A stretch of 64,000 nucleotides of DNA from Hofstenia miamia (taxonomy: Eukaryota; Xenacoelomorpha; Acoela): contig SCFE01000021.1 of the NCBI GenBank assembly GCA_004352715.1, forward strand, positions 570,606 to 634,605. The letters are read 5' to 3'. Each line of letters starts with the position of its first letter. The first letter of the stretch is position 1. This document shows positions 58,124-61,100 of this stretch, in pieces. A program made the translations under genes and the position numbers. The notes under the pieces are model-generated. The model made no database searches. It had not been told where the DNA came from and saw only the letters and a list, made by a program, of their open reading frames with translations.

Positions 58124-61100
58124 TAAAGTTAGTGATTTCTACAATATAGAGAAAAAGTGTACAAAAAACCACTATTAAGTACTAATTGAATTGTTTCTAT
58201 TTCTTTGTTGCAGAGGTAAAGATAGTGATATTTCTTGGTTACTATAATAGTTCATTTTAGTTTCGAAAAGTATTTTCAATGATTATAAAAATAAGTTCTT
58301 AGTCATTAATTTTAGAATGATAGTAGAAAAATGATGTACTTAGTTATTTGTATGCATTGAAGTAATTCTTTGACTGGTAAGATAATTCTTTGTTGGAGCA
58401 TTCTTGATAAAATTAGTTACTTTCTTTTTAAACAATTGAAACTTTTTTTTAGATCGAGTACTTCATCCAACTTATTCCATTATTTTACCGCATTATTTAT
58501 GAATGAATTCTTCATAATTTTGCATCTAAATTTGTTGCATTGATATATACCACGTCTAATATTACATTTTAGGGAGATGTTTTCTTTCATTTTATAAAAT
58601 ATTTCCAAGATCTTTTGTTGCATGATATCATCTAGATAAAATAACATATAATCTTTTGCCAATTTTCTTTTAATTCTATTATTATTGCTATTGATAATTT
58701 TGTTCATCCAATTGAAAATCTTACTTAATTTTCTTTTAGAATTTTCTCATAGATTTTTTAGCAAGTAACAAGAATACTTATATTTTGATACAACCATTGA
58801 CTTAAATAACATTGCGATCCATTTTCTTGGTAACAAATCTGATATTTTTTTAATTAATTTGATGATACCATCCATTTTTTGAATTAACAAATTTATATGA
58901 TCTTTGAATTTTAGTTGATTGTCAATTAACACTCCTAAATATTTTATTCTTAGTTGCTCCATTATTTCTTTGTTGTTAAGATACAATTTTGTCTTTGTTT
59001 TGCCTTTTGTTAGTTTATTCATCTGCACAAAAATAGTTTTTTCAATATTTAGAGACATTATGTTTTTGATATAGTAATCATGTATGAGATATAAATGGGA
59101 TTGTAGTTCATCAATGTTTGTTGTATAGATTAATGTATCATCTGCATATAACATACATTTTATATTTATGTGATTGGAAATATCATTTATATAGATATTA
59201 AACAACAAATGACCCAAAACCGAACCTTGCGAAACACCCCTTTCAATTTTCAAAAGATTTGATGATTCATTTTTAAATTGCACAAATTGATATCTATTAT
59301 TTAAGTAATCATCAATAAGCGAATAAGAAGTAAGGTCGAAGTTCTATGTATCTTTCAATTTTTTAATCAATATTCCATGATCTATAGAATTGAATGCTTT
59401 TATTAAAAAATAAATAAATATTCTATGAGCAAGAATTTAAGTATATGCAAGAATGCTTAATTCCTATTTTGTACAAACAATTAGTTATTTGTAAATCTAT
59501 TCTTTATTACTGAACGTATTTTAAAATGCAAGCAATCGCTTTTTGACAATGCAACATACTAAAAACCTAGGTTCCACCACAGCAAAAATTTGCACGCCAT
59601 GGTGCTTGAAGGGACCAATAAATTGTTTACCAAAAACGTACTAACATTTGCTGGACTAATTTGATAATAATCAAAAGAAAAATATAATGAAAAATATATA
59701 TATATAAAATATTAATATAATACAATATATATATAAAAATATAATGAAATGGACTTAAGAAGGACATGCATGTATATTGAAGTTACTTACTGAATGTTGC
59801 ACACATGTTCATCATGCGGAAAGTGGGTAACATCGAAATAACAACTGAGCCTAGCATTCAAAGAGGTGGCTATAGGGGCTACTAATCCATTTTTATAAAA
59901 CACAAACTGTGAATTTGTGCTCTGGAATTCGCTATCAGTCCTAATATACATTTTTACAATTATGAATCAATACATTACTACAAATTGTATGTAAATATAC
60001 TGTAATTGAATGAAATGAGTTTGCTGGTGGAAAAAACTGGGAACATAAATAAATATAAGCATGTTAATGACAAAGACATACATTGTGTTTATTTCAATAT
60101 CAGGAGTCCAATATGTATCTTTTTTAAAATTCAAGGCAGTAAGATTCCCAAAATCGCTGGGGTTCCACATCATTTCAGGAATGTGATACATCTTAAAAAC
60201 ATACCGTATATTCTAGCTCTCCTCTTAATTAAATATAATTTTAAATATATAAACAGTTTAATAAAAAAACTATTTTCAATATTTGATAGACATTATTACA
60301 CGCACTTTTTTAAAGAGACTTACTAAAATAAAAAGTTGTTGTTTATTTTAAGGTGCTTTAATGCGAATAGCTTGACTCATTTTTATGAATCGGAATCCAG
60401 TGATACAAAAAAATTTTCTTTTTTGGTTGTATGCTTAGAGAGTGATAAAATGAGGTAAACATGGACAATAACCCGATATAATCGAAATATTTACAACTCG
60501 AACCCGATCTGAACCGACCCAAAAATTTAATATCCGTATCGGACACGACCTAAAACATTGACCTTGATTTGAGATTATTTATCTTTGTCCAATCAAATGA
60601 TCATTAGGATCAATCCTTTTCTGATAGGGGAAACAGTAATTCATTGGTATTATTTAATGTCTTGGATCTTTCTAAAATCAAGCATTGATTTAAATCAGTA
60701 TGATTTTTATAATATATCAATCTTTATACCCGAACCACACCCGACAATGTGACACTCGAACCAGACTCGAGCTCAAAATCGAGACGGGCTTAATCGGGTA
60801 TCCGATGCCACTCTCTAATGCTTACGCATAAATATAATTATTTCTTAATTTCAATGCTCAATAAATCGCCGTTTATTATCGTTTTTCAGTATTTTTTCAA
60901 ATATTTAATATCGAAGTTCAAGTTAATTTTTTCAACCAAGATTACAATATATTTAAAACCTCTATGATGCTATAATTAAAATAATGATATTATTGCAAAA
61001 ATTGACAGTCATTTAAAGCATACTATGATAATAACATTATTGTCATTACGCTCTATAGGGATGCAATTGTTCTAATTGTTTTCTTCTTTAACGCATAAAT

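Noticed and set aside
56672-59430. Twin-priming inversion as the explanation for the head-on LINE copies
   Set aside because: Twin priming splits one element into two non-overlapping pieces, but here both pieces contain the same RT block, and the joint is at the 3' tail rather than at the 5' piece.
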